Source: Camellia lanceoleosa (lineage: Eukaryota > Streptophyta > Magnoliopsida > Ericales > Theaceae). Taken from it: DNA of 64,000 nt. Shown in pieces: positions 1 through 11,842 of the stretch (positions are counted from its first letter, which is position 1; every line of letters begins with the position of its first letter). The notes beneath the pieces were generated by a model. The model searched no databases. It was not told the origin of the DNA and worked only from the letters and a program-made list of their open reading frames with translations. The position numbers were made by a program, and so were the translations under genes. Location of the stretch: positions 153,766,246 to 153,830,245 of the forward strand of contig CM045763.1 in the NCBI GenBank assembly GCA_025200525.1, in the 5' to 3' direction.

Positions 1-828
1 GAAAGGTTTAGAATGTGCCAACACTGAAATTCCAGTGGTCTTGTTGTTCTTATTAAATTGGTTTTTTAGGCTGCTAGGTGGTGTGGTGGTTGTTTTTATT
101 ACATTATGTCTGTTGTTGTTGTTTGTTTCTTTTTGTTGGTTCCTCACCAACTTTGAGGTATGTGCTAGCAAGTGATTGTGTATTCTTCTTGCTGCGAACC
201 TAGTTGAAATCTTGAACTGATTGTGTATTCCTCACCAACTAAAGAAATTATTTATTAGAAATTTAAAGAACGGAAGTTATATCATACTTACATGTTAGAT
301 TTCAACTCATATTCTTTAGGACAAAGTTAATCCATTTAACTCACATTTCATTAAGTTCGGTTTCTGTGTAAGTCTTTTTTCCATTGAACTGCAAGAGGTT
401 ATTTAGAAACAATTAGATAACGGAAAAGACGTACAAAGTATCATGAATATAATATAGATAAAAGTTACAATTTATCTCACACATTGTTTTCTTAGGATGC
501 TTTGATCTCTAATGTGGTCTTTCATATAGCTCATTACATAAAACCCATATTCGACGTTTGTGGGTTGTTGTGAGGACTAAATGAAAGCATTTTCATTATT
601 ATTAGAATCTACATATAGTGTTATGATCAAGCTGAACAACCATTAGCATAACTATAAGTATGATAAAATTAGGGAAAATGATATTGATTACCTGAACTAC
701 TTTCCAAACTAGATTGGTCCTCCTCCTCCTTTAGGTAGTTTCATAAATTTTTACAAAAGAAATTTCAGAACTCAAAATATTTTTAGGAAAGTGTAATACA
801 AGATTTGTGAATATTTTACCTTATCATC
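1..828. other. Non-coding stretch, probably inside the CACTA element
   Basis: No gene is recognised here. The DNA is AT-rich and has no convincing open frame on either strand. It lies just downstream, in minus-strand sense, of the transposase C-terminus at 829-1060, so it is most simply the transposon's 3' flank. The other terminus of the transposon is not visible and probably lies to the left of the window. Confidence 0.4.
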
Positions 829-1060
829 AACTAATACAAGTTTTTTGGGCTAAGCAAAAAAAAAATCCCACTACTTCTCCAACAATAAGCATCTCATTTG
901 GGATAGGTATAGGAAGAGGGGCATCTTTTACTATAATAACTTGAATAGACACACGTACATTGGATTCTCCTAATGGCACCGTATGAATGACTTAATTGGG
1001 TTCAATTGTCTCATACACCGTACCATGAGCAACAATATTTTCAATAGAACCTACCGCGAG
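829..1060 (-). pseudogene. Ptta/En/Spm-type plant transposase protein, C-terminal exon remnant
   Basis: Read on the minus strand this stretch gives HTVPLGESNVRVSIQV, then DAPLPIPIPNEM, GEVVGFFFA and PKKLV. The VPLG..NVRV block followed by a G..V...A.WP..LV block is the usual C-terminal signature of plant proteins annotated as Transposase, Ptta/En/Spm. The Trp expected before PKKLV is a TAG stop, and a second stop lies upstream of HTVPLG, so this copy cannot be functional. It continues, across inserted element A, the N-terminal remnants at 10559-11003. Family assignment is from motif recall. Confidence 0.65.
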
Positions 1061-1094
1061 TTTACATGGTTTGCCCCGTAACCCACAAAGTTAA

Positions 1095-1820
1095 CAATGG
1101 AACAACTAAGAATATCAATAACATTATTAGAAAATATAACAACATCAACATATAAAAACTACACACCTTTTTCTTATTTTGTTTAGGATCTTGAGGTGGA
1201 ATGTCATACTTAGTTCTCGACCTATTGTCTTGTGAGATACAATCAAGCTGAAAATTGCCTCTATCATCACTCTTGAAGGTGTTTGAACATTTTCTCTACA
1301 ATAAATGTGAAGATAACAACATTAGAATTAATCAGATGAGGAGGGGAAGGGATTGGGAGGGTGGGAGATGGCTAAATTGTAGAGGCTTTTTTGGGCTTTA
1401 GACAAAAATGACACTATTAGCCCCACAAGTGCATTAATTGATGTAATACAGTAAAGTGCTTCTTCCCCTTGAGGTTTCATCATGATGAACACGAGGGCTA
1501 CCCAGAATTCAAAACTCACCATTCACAGTAAAAGAATACCTAGACAAGGAAGTACTCACCATTTACCACTTTTCAACGTGTTTGAACATTTTCTCTATAA
1601 CAGATAAGAACATAACAATAAAAGAACTAAGAATATCACTAACAGTATTAGAAAAATATAACAACTTTAGTTGTTCTAAATGCTACACACTTTTATGATC
1701 TTTTGGGTGGGAGCTTGGGGTGGAATGTCATCCTTAGTTCTCACCTTGTTTTCTGTTGAGAGAAAATCAGGCTGAAAATTTCCTCTCACCATTTCTCAAG
1801 GTGTTTGAACTAACATGTTC
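1095..1820. repeat. Imperfect internal duplication inside the CACTA gene
   Basis: Three short blocks recur. One begins AACTAAGAATATC (about 1103 and 1626), one contains GTGGAATGTCAT (about 1196 and 1719), and one is GTGTTTGAACATTTTCTCTA (about 1279 and 1579, with a shorter copy GTGTTTGAAC near 1800). Copies differ by roughly one base in five, so the duplication is old. In minus-strand sense the second block reads RTKYDIPPQ in one copy and RTKDDIPPQ in the other, which suggests a duplicated exon of the transposase-associated protein. Confidence 0.55.
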
Positions 1821-2128
1821 AGATTGTGGTGTATGTGGTGTTTGTTATTCCACTGCACTGATCCTAGCTTGCATTTGTATCACCACTACCTCAAGATCAT
1901 TATATTTCTTCTACCAATGTGATTGATTCCCATGTTTAGGCAAGTGAAAGTAGGTGCTAGGTGTGACAGAATTTCCTACACCCCTTACTCGACTAGAATA
2001 TATAGGAGTACCCAATGACATAGTAAGAATGTCATTACATCCTTCAGTTGTTAAACTCCCATCATTTTTTTGTTTAGTCAACTCACCCTATAACATTACA
2101 TTACTATATAAGAAAGATGAACAATTGA

Positions 2129-4522
2129 TGTAACAAGATGAATCAAATAGAATTTTGTCCTTATTATTATTTTTGTAGTGTGGTGAACCATTCTATTTAA
2201 ATTAGTGAAAATGAATTGAATTACTTCTTGATTTCGACTTCGTAAGGCCCGCTTGGCAAAATTATTTTTTTAGTTTTAGTTATAGTGATTCTTGGGTCTT
2301 GAGTACTAAATGAGATATAAATTCAAATTTTGGATTTTATTTGATTAGCCCATACTTAATCATTTTGGTTCATATTTAATTATGTGAATGTTGGGGACCA
2401 CCTTAAGTCTTTTAAAGTTAATTTATACTTTAATCTCAATTGGGGATTTATTTTAAATTATTAAACTCCATTCACTTTGGATCCAATTGATTGAATCATG
2501 ACCCGTTAGTAACCATGTAATATTGTTGTTGTTTTATTATTATTATTTGATTACGATAAAAAGGTTGTGAATATTTATGGTGTGTACCATTAAATGAAAT
2601 ATATTTTGTGGTGAGAAAATATTATAACTTTTTATCATTAATAATGTTGAAATATACTTTTAATTGATATATATAGATATATATGTATAGACAGATATTT
2701 GTATTGATTTGAAAAAAATATATATATACATATATATATTATTAAATTGAAACAAGGAGGCAGACCCACGTGGGTGTCGCTCTCCCATTCCCTTTTTTTT
2801 TTTCCTTTTCAATTGCACTGCTCACTTCCTCTATCTCTCTCTCTCTCTAATTTTTTTTTGTTACTTCTACCATATAAAATCTTTGATTTACCAAAATCTA
2901 TTAGGTTTTAGACCATAGTTCTTAAGATCAAAGTGAAGAGCTTGACGAGAGCAACATTTTGACTGGTGGAGATTGAAATCCAACACAACCGAAAATTGGG
3001 GCTTTTACTTGTTTCCACTTCTAGCTTTTGTGGTAGGGATTTTTCCTAGAATTCTTTATGTACTTTCACTTAATTATACGGAGCTTAGAGTTGTATTAAT
3101 TTAATTAGAATTTTTGTAAAATTTGTGATTTATTTGCTTAAAAGGAAAATTTTGAGAAAAATAAAGAGTTGATGCCCAAATTGCGAAAGTGTAAACTTGG
3201 AATATGTTTGTAAGGTTATGAAAGAGCTATGTTTTAAATTTGAACAAAAAAGGATTTCGACTCGACCGGTTTTGAAATTTTTACCGGTTTGCGACCAAAA
3301 GAGTATTTTTAAAGAAAACAAAGGAATTGCGTTTAACTTTTTGGTGCTTTTGATCAAAATAGGATGTCATAGTTGAATAATGCTTGGAGAATGAGTTTGG
3401 AAAGAAAATAATGTTTTCTTGGGCATTAATAATATTATTTTGCTTGACGTGTTTGTTGGAATAAAACTGACACGGTTATAAATGGACCTTGAGAGGTTAC
3501 TGGATGTGATTTTTATATGAAAACTAGTGTAGTTGTTCATATTTGATGAGATGTGGAATAGATTGTATCTATTGGAATTTTTAGAATCTAATTTTTTAAA
3601 TATCTATTTAGAAATATCTGTTTTGGGCTATTGGTAGAGGATAGCCATGATGGTTGTAGAAATGAATGAGACTTACGTAAATTGAACCACATTCGTCATT
3701 TGTTGCATTGGACATTGTATTACATTCAGTTCATTGGAAATGTATCTGTTCTTTGAGAAATGTTTGGAAATGTACCTGTTTGCGAAAATATGAATACTTG
3801 GTGAATCTGGGTAGGAGGTGTAGAACCGCGCGGTTAGGTGTCGAGCCTTCCAGTTTACTGGTAAAAATGACAGTGGTAGTGCATTTAGGCCTACTTGCAG
3901 ACACTCACCTAGAGATTCACAGAACCTGTATTCATGTAACATATTTGGTTTAAAATGGAAACGATTTTATATCAGTTGTTGCATCTCAGCATTGCATGTT
4001 TTATAAAAAAAGAGATAATATGTTTTATCATGAGCATGTCATTAGCATACTCCTCTTTAGTCTTGTCAAGGTCCATATGTGATGTAGTATATCTCTACTG
4101 GGCTGTGGTTCACCATATAAGGTAAACCATTTCAGGTACAGGTGCTATGCCTCCGCCAAGGCACTAACTTGGGACAACTCGGAGCTGAGGCTTCATTTTT
4201 GTTTTATGGTTATTTGTTGAATGTAAGCCCAGGGTTGTATTGCGTTGAGTTGAAACTCCATTTTGTGTAACCAAGAATGTTCTTGGATAAATTTGTAAGC
4301 CGGTAGGGCACTTATTATCTGCTTGGCTTCCATTTCATACTTGTTGTAAAATGCATGCTTGGGATTGGAATTGGGGCATTAAGATGTGAACAACATGTAT
4401 TTGGCATTTGAGATTAAATGGAAATGGATGTATGGAATAGTTAGCTAGATATATGTGTTTGTTTATCAGGTGGGTTTGTTGTATAAATAGATATACCTTG
4501 TCCAATTTTTCGGGGCGTTACA
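2129..4522 (+). repeat. 5' LTR of element A
   Basis: Runs from TGTAACAAG to GGCGTTACA. A TATAAAAT box candidate lies at 2873-2880 just after a CT-rich tract. A donor-like GTAGGG occurs at 3033, the GGCTAT/ATAGCC hairpin at 3626-3646, a conserved CTACTGGG...CACC block near 4095-4125 and an acceptor-like TTTCAG|G at 4130-4136. These landmarks recur in the same order in the other LTR families of this window. Confidence 0.88.
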
Positions 4523-4525
4523 ACT

Positions 4526-4537
4526 TGGTATTAGAGC
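4526..4537 (+). promoter_or_regulatory. Primer-binding site, initiator tRNA-Met type (element A)
   Basis: TGGTATTAGAGC starts 3 bases after the LTR end. It differs at one base from the classic plant PBS TGGTATCAGAGC, which pairs with the 3' end of initiator tRNA-Met. The C-to-T change is typical of old methylated copies. Confidence 0.85.
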
Positions 4538-4718
4538 TACCGGGTTTGAATACTTAGGGCTCGTAGGAAGTGTTTTTTACCATAGTGGGTTCATTTCGCT
4601 AGTGAGAAATGTTGCATATCTCATGTGCTATATGATAACATGTTTAGGTGACTATGTGGGTATAGGGTTAAACTTCTGAGTTCTGATTTGCGTCCATGAA
4701 ATTCTTTGAGGTCCTTTT

Positions 4719-4746
4719 AGAAAAGCACCTGATCAATGCTATTTCT
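4719..4746 (+). other. Conserved leader hairpin with TGATCA palindromic loop (element A)
   Basis: The 5' arm AGAAAAGCA pairs with TGCT-A-TTTCT, giving nine base pairs with one bulged A, and closes the loop CCTGATCAA. It lies 182 nt after the PBS and 201 nt before the gag-start scar. The same structure with different but still pairing bases occurs at 16002, 21239, 32097 and 43621. It is a candidate dimerization/packaging signal; the function is inferred. Confidence 0.7.
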
Positions 4747-7700
4747 ATTTGGAAGTCTTTGAATGTTTGTGGAACGAGTCAATATCTTGGAGGGGTAACT
4801 CGTATGTGCTCTATGTGACTATGTGCTTATATGGTTTGCCTTATGTGATGTAGATACATGTGTAGGTTTGTGTTTAATCCGCATGCAGTGTGTTAGAGCT
4901 AGTGTGGAGTACTTACTTCTGAGCTAAATTCTGTCTCTCATATAAGATGTCATAAAGTGGGAGAGGTCGTAATAGAGGCACTTGGGGTGCCCGGGATGTT
5001 CTCATGTAGGAGGATACATTTTCCCCAGAAAGAAGGTGTAAGCTAGAGTAATACGGCCAGGATGATTGGCCAAGATGTTGTGGAATTAGTATTAAAGTGT
5101 AGGTTAACCGATTTGTATGATTGTGGGTGTAAATGTGACCTTGAAATAGTAGAGTTTGTGTTGTGTAGCGACTGGTTTGTTATTATGAGGAGTTAATTAT
5201 TTTTCGATTTTATATCAAGTTTAGTGGACTAGATGAAAAAATTCTTACAAGTAGAGTGAGTTAGAGATTAACCTTATTCTAATAGTTTGGTTTGGTTGTG
5301 ACTTTAATAATGATTAAAGTAATCTAAGATAATATGCTTTGGATCGTTGGCATTAGAACACGTAAAACTAGTTCTAAATTTTCTTGGAATAGACGAAGTT
5401 AGTTATAGTTAGATTGTTTCACTTGCTTGATGGACTACTTGTGAGGTTAGTGATGGGCCTTAGGCCAATTATTTTGTATGTGTTTGGGAATAAACATAGT
5501 CGTAGCATGATAGAAATTATATCGTGTAGTATGAGATGTGTTTCTTAGAGAGTTTGTTTTATTCATAATTTTGCTGCAAATCCTAAGAGGGAAAATGAGA
5601 TAAATAATTTTGAAATAGATTGCAATGAGATTAAATTTGATTTGGGTTACGCCATTTGATGGGATTATTAGTAGTAACAACATTGACTCGTGAGTCGATA
5701 TTTTAGAACATGTAGGCGAGTTTCGAGTGCCTTCGAGATTGGTGGAGTCCATTGTCTTAGAGTTAGTTGTTGATATTCTTGAGTGCAATAAATGAGTGTT
5801 GAGGGACATGATGTGATGGATGTTGTGGAGTTGTGTTAGCAACCAATGTTTTTAGAGGAAATTTTTAAGATTACTTTGTGAAGATATTATAATTCTAAAT
5901 TAGGTGCTTTAGGATAATTAGTATGGTGGTAATTTGAGTATTTCCATGGGAATTTATGCTTGACCTATCGAGAGTGATTGATGTTAACTTTTACAGTTAC
6001 TTTAATGTATGAGTTAGAAATTGTGAAGATGGAAGGTATATGATAGTGTTTTGAGTTAAATTTGGTGCGTGTCGTGATGGTGTGGTTCATGTAATGGAAA
6101 TGGAGATTATTTTGTATCCTTTGTCCTTTAGCTACAAGATTGTTTTGTATCCTTGGAGTAAGAGTTATGAATCCTTTATATTGATCCTTTGTTTGCTATA
6201 AGTGTGGTAAGAATTCATGTTGTTAGTATGTTGGTCTAATACTACCATTGAGTTCAATTTAATGAGTGCATTCAACCTTAAGTGGTAAGTGTTTTCTTAA
6301 TTAAAATGTATTTAGTTTTGCCTAATAGAGGATGATTCCTTATTTTAATTTTGTTTCATCGTATTTTGTGGTGATATTACCTTAGAAGAAGTTATTCGGC
6401 TAACCCCTCATCGGGGAATAAATTGGTATGAAGTACTTTTGTTATTTTGTTAGTCTTGGAAATTGTTATGGAATGACTATTGTTGACATAGAAATTTTTT
6501 TTAGAGTGAATGAGTAGCATCGTAGCTTGTGGTTATATCTTTAGAATTTGGGCAGAAGCGAGCTGACTAGAGACTTCAAAGGAGATTTTGAAGTCACTAC
6601 AACTATGAGTATTTGTTGGGAGTACCTTAGTATTGTTAGAATGTGTATCTAGTCTTGATGAATTCTATGTGGACTCGATGTGCATTGTGTGAGCGTTTGG
6701 GTAAATTCTATGTTGGAGTGAAATTGTGTGGGTGGATGTAGACAAGTTTGCATAAACTGTTAGTCGGTTCGTCAAGTGAAAGAAATAGAGTGGATAGGTA
6801 AGAATAATATAGAAATTGCTTGGTTGGGCAATTAAAGTTGTGGCTGAGAATTTTCGAGTATTGTGTTTGGCATGATTGCATTATGTTTCATAAGGGTTGG
6901 TGTTTCTTGTTGTTCAAGTGAACCAATTGAGGCTAAGGTGATTTGTGAATTTTTTTTTTTGGAATAATTTAGGGAAGAATATGATTGTACTAGGGGATGA
7001 GTGGAGGTTCTTATGGGATGAAATATTTGAAGTCATTGTTTGTGATAGTTTTATTCAATTGGGTAACCGCGTATGAATTCATTTTAATATTGAGATGAGT
7101 TAGTTGTCGTGTGACGGTTGCGATTACAAAATGTATCATTGAATTGTGTCTTTAAAGGGGAGGTGCTCTCAATGGTTAAGAGTCTTGAGATAATCACTTT
7201 GGATGGATATCAAGTAAATTATTGCACTAGATTATGGGAAAAAAATTGTTTGTGGTGAGTCATCTTTAATGGTGTGTAATATTTGAATACTTTTCTCAGT
7301 GTTCTTCAAAGTAGTGGAATTCTTTCGTTGTTGTGACCTGTTGAGTTAGTTGTGTGGAATAAGCAAATTTTGTGGGTGTGTTTGAACGTGTTCAAGTGAG
7401 ATTGCGAGTACGGTTGCATTCTAATTGCGAGTTCGATAGATTTTTGATTAACCCCATATATGTTGCAAGAATCACCTACATTTTCCCTTCTATTATAAAT
7501 TGTTTGTCCAAATTCTAGTATGAGTAGTTTTAAGTTGAGGGGTGGCTTCTTTGGAACAATGTATCTTAATATCATGGATAGCTGGTGGGTGTAGAAATTT
7601 TGTTTTTGAGTCTATTGAAAATTTGTTACTTCATATTGCTAAAATAATGAGATGTTATTACGATTGTAGGGTCGATTGGATTAGACTGTTCGTTATTCTT

Positions 7701-7993
7701 GTTTGATTCAAGCGATAAGAAATAGTAGTACCATCATTGAGGAGTTATTGTTGTGTTTACAGCTCTATGATTAAAGTGAGTTTGAGAGTTTCGATTTCGG
7801 TTACGGTGTCTTTTACTATGGAAGGTAAGAGAGCATTAAATTCTTGAGAGTGAGCTTAGTACGTGTTTGGGGTGTTGAAAGAATGTGTCTCAATGTGAAA
7901 ATGGCTTTTGAGAGTTTAAGGCTCGAGTTATTACGTTAAGAGTAAATTCCATTATTTTTTTTATCATGGTGAATTTCGAGGATGAAATTTCAT

Positions 7994-8006
7994 AAGGGGG
8001 GAAGGT
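7994..8006 (+). other. Polypurine tract of element A
   Basis: AAGGGGGGAAGGT immediately precedes the TGTAAC start of the 3' LTR, the expected site for priming plus-strand DNA synthesis. It is preceded by GAGGATGAAATTTCAT, a motif (GGGACAAAATTCC-like) seen before the PPT of the other elements here. Confidence 0.8.
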
Positions 8007-8407
8007 TGTAACGAGTTGAATCAAATTGAATTTTGCCCTTATTATTATTGTTGCAGTGTCGTGAACCATTCTATTTAAATTGGTGAAAACAAGCTGAATT
8101 ACTTCTTGATTTCGACTTCGTAAGGCCTGCTTGGCAAAATTATTTTTTTAAGTTTTAGTTATAGTGATTCTTGGATCTTGAGTAATAAATGAGATATAAA
8201 TTCAATTTTTGGATTTTATTTGATTAGCCCATACTTAATCATTTTGGTTCATATTTAATTATGTGAATGTTAGGGACCACCTTAAGTCTTTTAAAGTTAA
8301 TTTATACTTTAATTTCAGTTGGGGATTTATTTTAAATTATTAAGCTCCATTCATTTTGGACCTAATTGATTGAATCGTGACCCGTTAGTAACCATGTAAT
8401 ATTGTTG

Positions 8408-8456
<49 letters not shown>

Positions 8457-10480
8457 TGATTACCATAAAAGAGTTGTGAATATTTATGGTGTGTACCGTT
8501 AAACGAAATATATTTTGTGGTGAGAAAATATTATATCTTTTTATCATTAATAATGTTGAAATATGCTTTTAATTGATATATATAGATAGACATTTGTATT
8601 GATTTGAGAATATATATATATATATATATATTATTAAATTGAAACAAGGAAGTAGACCCACGTAGGTGCTACTCTCCCATTCCTTTTTTTTTTTTTTTTT
8701 TTCTTTTCCTTCTTTCTTCTTCCTTACTTCTTTCATTCTGCTTTTCAATTGCACAGCTCACTCCCTCACTCTCTTTGCTCTCGGCTCTCTCACTCTCTGA
8801 ATTTTTTTTTATGTTACTTCTATCATATAAAATCTTTGATCTACCAAAATTTATTAGGTTTTGGACCATAGTTCTTAAGATCAAAGTGAAGAGCTTGGCG
8901 AGAGCAATGTTTTGACCAATGGAGATCAAAATCCAATACAACCGAAAATTGGGATTTTTACTTGTTTCCTCTTCTAGGTTTTAAGGTAGGGATTTTTCCT
9001 AGACTTCTTTATGTACTGTTACTTGATTATAGGGAGCTTAGTGTCGTATATAATTCAATTAGAATTTTTGAAAAATTTGTGATTTATTTGCTTAAAAAGG
9101 GAAATTTTGAGAAAAATAAAGAGTTGATGCCCAAATTGCGAAAGTGTAAACTTGGAATATTTTTGTAAGGTTATGAAAGAGCTATGTTTTAAATTTGAAC
9201 AAAAACAGACTTCGACTCGATCGGTTTTGAAATTTGTATCAGTTTGCGACCAAAAGAGCATTTTTAAAGAAAACAAAGGAATTACGTTTAACTTTTGGGA
9301 CTTTTGATCAAAATAGGATGTCATAGTTGAATAATGCTTGGATAATGAGTTTGAAATAAAAATGATGTTTTCTTGGACATTAACGATATTATTTTGCTTA
9401 ATGTATTTGTTGGAATAAAACCGACACGGTTAGAAATGGACCTTGAGAGGTTACTGGACGTGATTGTGATATGAAAATTAGTGTAGTTGTTCATATTTGA
9501 TGAGATGTGGAATAGATTTTATTTATCAAAATTTTTAGAATTTAATTTTTTAAATATCTATTTAGAAATATCTGTTTAGGGCTGTCGGTGGAGGATAGCC
9601 ATGATGATTGTAGAAATGCATGAGACTTAGGTAAATTGAACCACATTCCTCATTTGTTGCATTGGACATTGCATTACATTCATTTCATTGGAAATGTATC
9701 TGTTCTTTGAGAAATGTTTGGAAATGTAAAAATGACAGTGGTTAGGTGTCGAGCCTCGGTGAATCTGGGTAGGGGGTGTAAAACCGCGCGGTTAGGTGTC
9801 GAGCCTTCCAGTTAGCTGGTAAAAATGACAGTGGTAGTGCATTTAGGCCTACTTGCAGACACTCACCTAGAGATTCACAGAGTCTGTATTCATGTAACAT
9901 ATATGGTTTAAAATGGAAATGATTTTATATCTGTTGTTGCATCTCATCACTGCATGTTTTATAAAAAGAGAGATAATCTGTTTTATCATGAGCATGGCAT
10001 GAGTATACTTTTCTTTAGTCTTGTCATGGTCCATATGTTGTGTAGTATATCTCTACTGTGCTGTGGCTCACCCTATAAGGGAAACTATTTCAGGTACAGG
10101 TGCTATGCCTCCGCCAAGGCACTGACTTGGGAGGACTCGGAGCTGAGCCTTCATTTTTGGTTTTTGGTTATTTGTTGAATGTATGCCCATGGCTGTATTA
10201 CGTTGAGTTGAAACTCCATTTTGTGTAACCAATAATGTTCTTGGATAAATTTGTAAGCTTGTAGGGCACTTATTATCTGTTTGGCTTCTATTTGATACTT
10301 GTTGTAAAATGCATGCATGGGATTGAAACTCGGGCAATGAGATGTGAACAACATGTATTTGGCATTTGGGATTAAATGGAAATGGATATATAGAATAGTT
10401 TGCTAGATATATGTGTTTGTCTATCAGGTGGGTTTGTTGTATAAATAAATATACCCTGCCTAATTTTTCAGGGCGTTACG
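8007..10480 (+). repeat. 3' LTR of element A
   Basis: Begins TGTAACGAG and ends GTTACG, followed at once by the target duplication ATTGA. It aligns with the 5' LTR along its length but carries a much longer TTA microsatellite (8409-8455), a longer T run near 8690 and a partial duplication of the TGTCGAGCC/AAAATGACAGTGG segment around 9727-9835. The GGCTGTC/GATAGCC hairpin is at 9580-9600. Confidence 0.88.
8409..8455 (+). repeat. TTA/ATT microsatellite in the 3' LTR of element A
   Basis: About fifteen uninterrupted ATT units. The 5' LTR and the solo LTR at 60532 have only three or four units at the same place, so the tract expanded after insertion. Confidence 0.9.
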
Positions 10481-10558
10481 ATTGAGGTAGTATAAAATAA
10501 ATGCAATCAGTACACACAAATATCTTACAATCAAACATACATCAATTTTTAAAAATAA

Positions 10559-11003
10559 TCATATCAAAATTGTTATTAAATTGTAAAATTTATAACCACT
10601 TACATAGTCTTCTTGAAAGTGAGTGTAGCCCTTTCGACTGATTCTATGGTTATACTTATTTTGACTTCGTCTCCATTTCTGAAACTGAGTCAAAATCTTT
10701 AAAAGTGTAACACACAAAGTTAATCCAAATGTATAGAATTTCATATTAACATTTAATTCACTAAAATTTGATTGGTTTTACCTCAAACTCTTTTGATAGT
10801 CGTCTTTCAAGAAATGAGTCCCAATGTCTTTGTTCAACGAATCCATAAATTGTTGGTAGTTTTGATATGATCTTAGGATTGGACTTGTTTTCACGTATGT
10901 ACTTGGTAAGTTCTTTCTTGAATGTCCTCCATTTTAAACAAACTAAAGATAACACTTTTTTTTTACTTCTTTCATCCACTTTGTATGTTAACTGAGTAGT
11001 CAA
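10559..11003 (-). pseudogene. Ptta/En/Spm-type plant transposase protein, N-terminal part
   Basis: Two minus-strand segments are recognisable. The upstream one (10761-11003) reads W..FKKELTKYIREN, then PKIISKLPTIYGFVEQ..W..F..RRLSKEFE. The downstream one (10559-10744) contains KNKYNHRISRKGY. The order, a W..FK..LT..Y/I block, a P..Y..I/V...W..F..R.S.EF block and a KNKYNHR.SRKGY block, is typical of the plant Ptta/En/Spm transposase domain. A short AT-rich stretch between the segments could be an intron. The gene would continue leftwards but is cut by LTR element A; its C-terminal remnant is at 829-1060. Confidence 0.75.
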
Positions 11004-11842
11004 ATAAAAAAAATATTATCAAAAGAGGGGTGTAGTTTATAATCAATCAAATATAAAAACAAAAATACATAAAAATTTAATCCATGAAGTGTAAAAAATG
11101 CAATTTTCAATAATTTGAAATTAGTGAAATAACCAAATAAAAAATTAAATTAAATTTATAAAAAGAGGGGTGTAGGTACTTTTGTATATCTAAACTACTC
11201 TATTATATTTTAACTGCATCAAATAACTAATATAATTATTTTAAATTCCTATGTGTGTGCCTATACTTCTAGTAGAGTATATTTCAAGTAATTGGTAATG
11301 ATTCTGAAATTTCATTATCAAGAATTTTTGGAGGACTTGGTTTATGTTGCTAATCTACTATTGGGGGTGTTTGAGAAGCCAAAAATTAGTTTTTATTTTT
11401 TATTTTTTATTTTTATTTTTATTTTTAAATTCACAAAAATACAAAATAGGCTAAATAGCTAATAAGATAAAATGTCACATCAAACCAATAATCATTTCAC
11501 TTTTTTTTCCTCACAAATATCACATCTAATTATAAAAAAATCCAACCCTCTTTCCAAACCCAAATATTTTAGCCTACTAAAATAGTCAAAAATTAAAATA
11601 GCCTACTAAAATAGTCAACTTCTCAAACAAGGCCATTAATGTTTTAACTTTGAAATGAAAAGAGAAAAATTGGCAAATCAATAAAAAAAAAAAATTAAAT
11701 AAAAGAATCAAGGAAATTTTTGTATAACTTAGAAACTTGTAGAAATACTTGTAGAATATATGTGTAAATAAAAAATACAAATAAAAATAGGGTTGTATGA
11801 TAGTACCTATTTTTTTTTTTTTTTAATCTTCTATTATCATAG
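11004..11842. other. AT-rich non-coding part of the CACTA element
   Basis: Holds poly-T and poly-A tracts and tetranucleotide-like TTTTA runs near 11390-11430. No gene seen. Confidence 0.5.

Larger units (their letters stand above)
4523..8006 (+). other. Internal region of element A, no usable genes
   Basis: After the PBS comes a leader resembling those of B1 and C (the GATCAATGCT block at 4731-4740). An ATGTCA start followed by codons for SGRGRNRG lies at 4947, with a stop straight after the second codon; this mirrors the MSGRGRG start of gag in B1, B2 and C. Beyond that I could not recognise gag, protease, RT or integrase in any frame. The plus strand is rich in T and G and poor in C throughout. 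The 131-residue minus-strand frame at 5447-5842 has no recognisable motif and looks like a by-product of this skew. Confidence 0.65.
2129..10480 (+). mobile_element. LTR retrotransposon A, structurally complete but coding-free (Ty3/gypsy-like, LARD-type)
   Basis: Two LTRs of about 2.4 kb flank a 3.5-kb interior. A perfect 5-bp target duplication, ATTGA, sits at 2124-2128 and 10481-10485, so both ends are exact. The LTRs begin TGTAAC and the 5' LTR ends GTTACA; the 3' LTR ends GTTACG through a one-base change. A tRNA-Met type PBS follows the 5' LTR and a G-rich polypurine tract precedes the 3' LTR. The interior has no gag-pol reading frame, only a gag-start-like scar at 4947. The LTRs differ at many sites, including a longer TTA microsatellite in the 3' copy, so the insertion is not recent. 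It is inserted in the CACTA transposon. A solo LTR of the same family lies at 60532-63011. Confidence 0.9.

Noticed and set aside
5447..5842. 131-residue minus-strand frame in the interior of element A
   Set aside because: Low-complexity His/Asn/Thr-rich product of the T/G-rich sense strand; no known domain and on the antisense strand of the element.
6725..6800. Faint integrase zinc-finger-like reading (TGTTAGTCGG...CAAGTGAAAG) in element A
   Set aside because: Only a few codons fit, in broken frames; not enough to call a pol remnant by eye.
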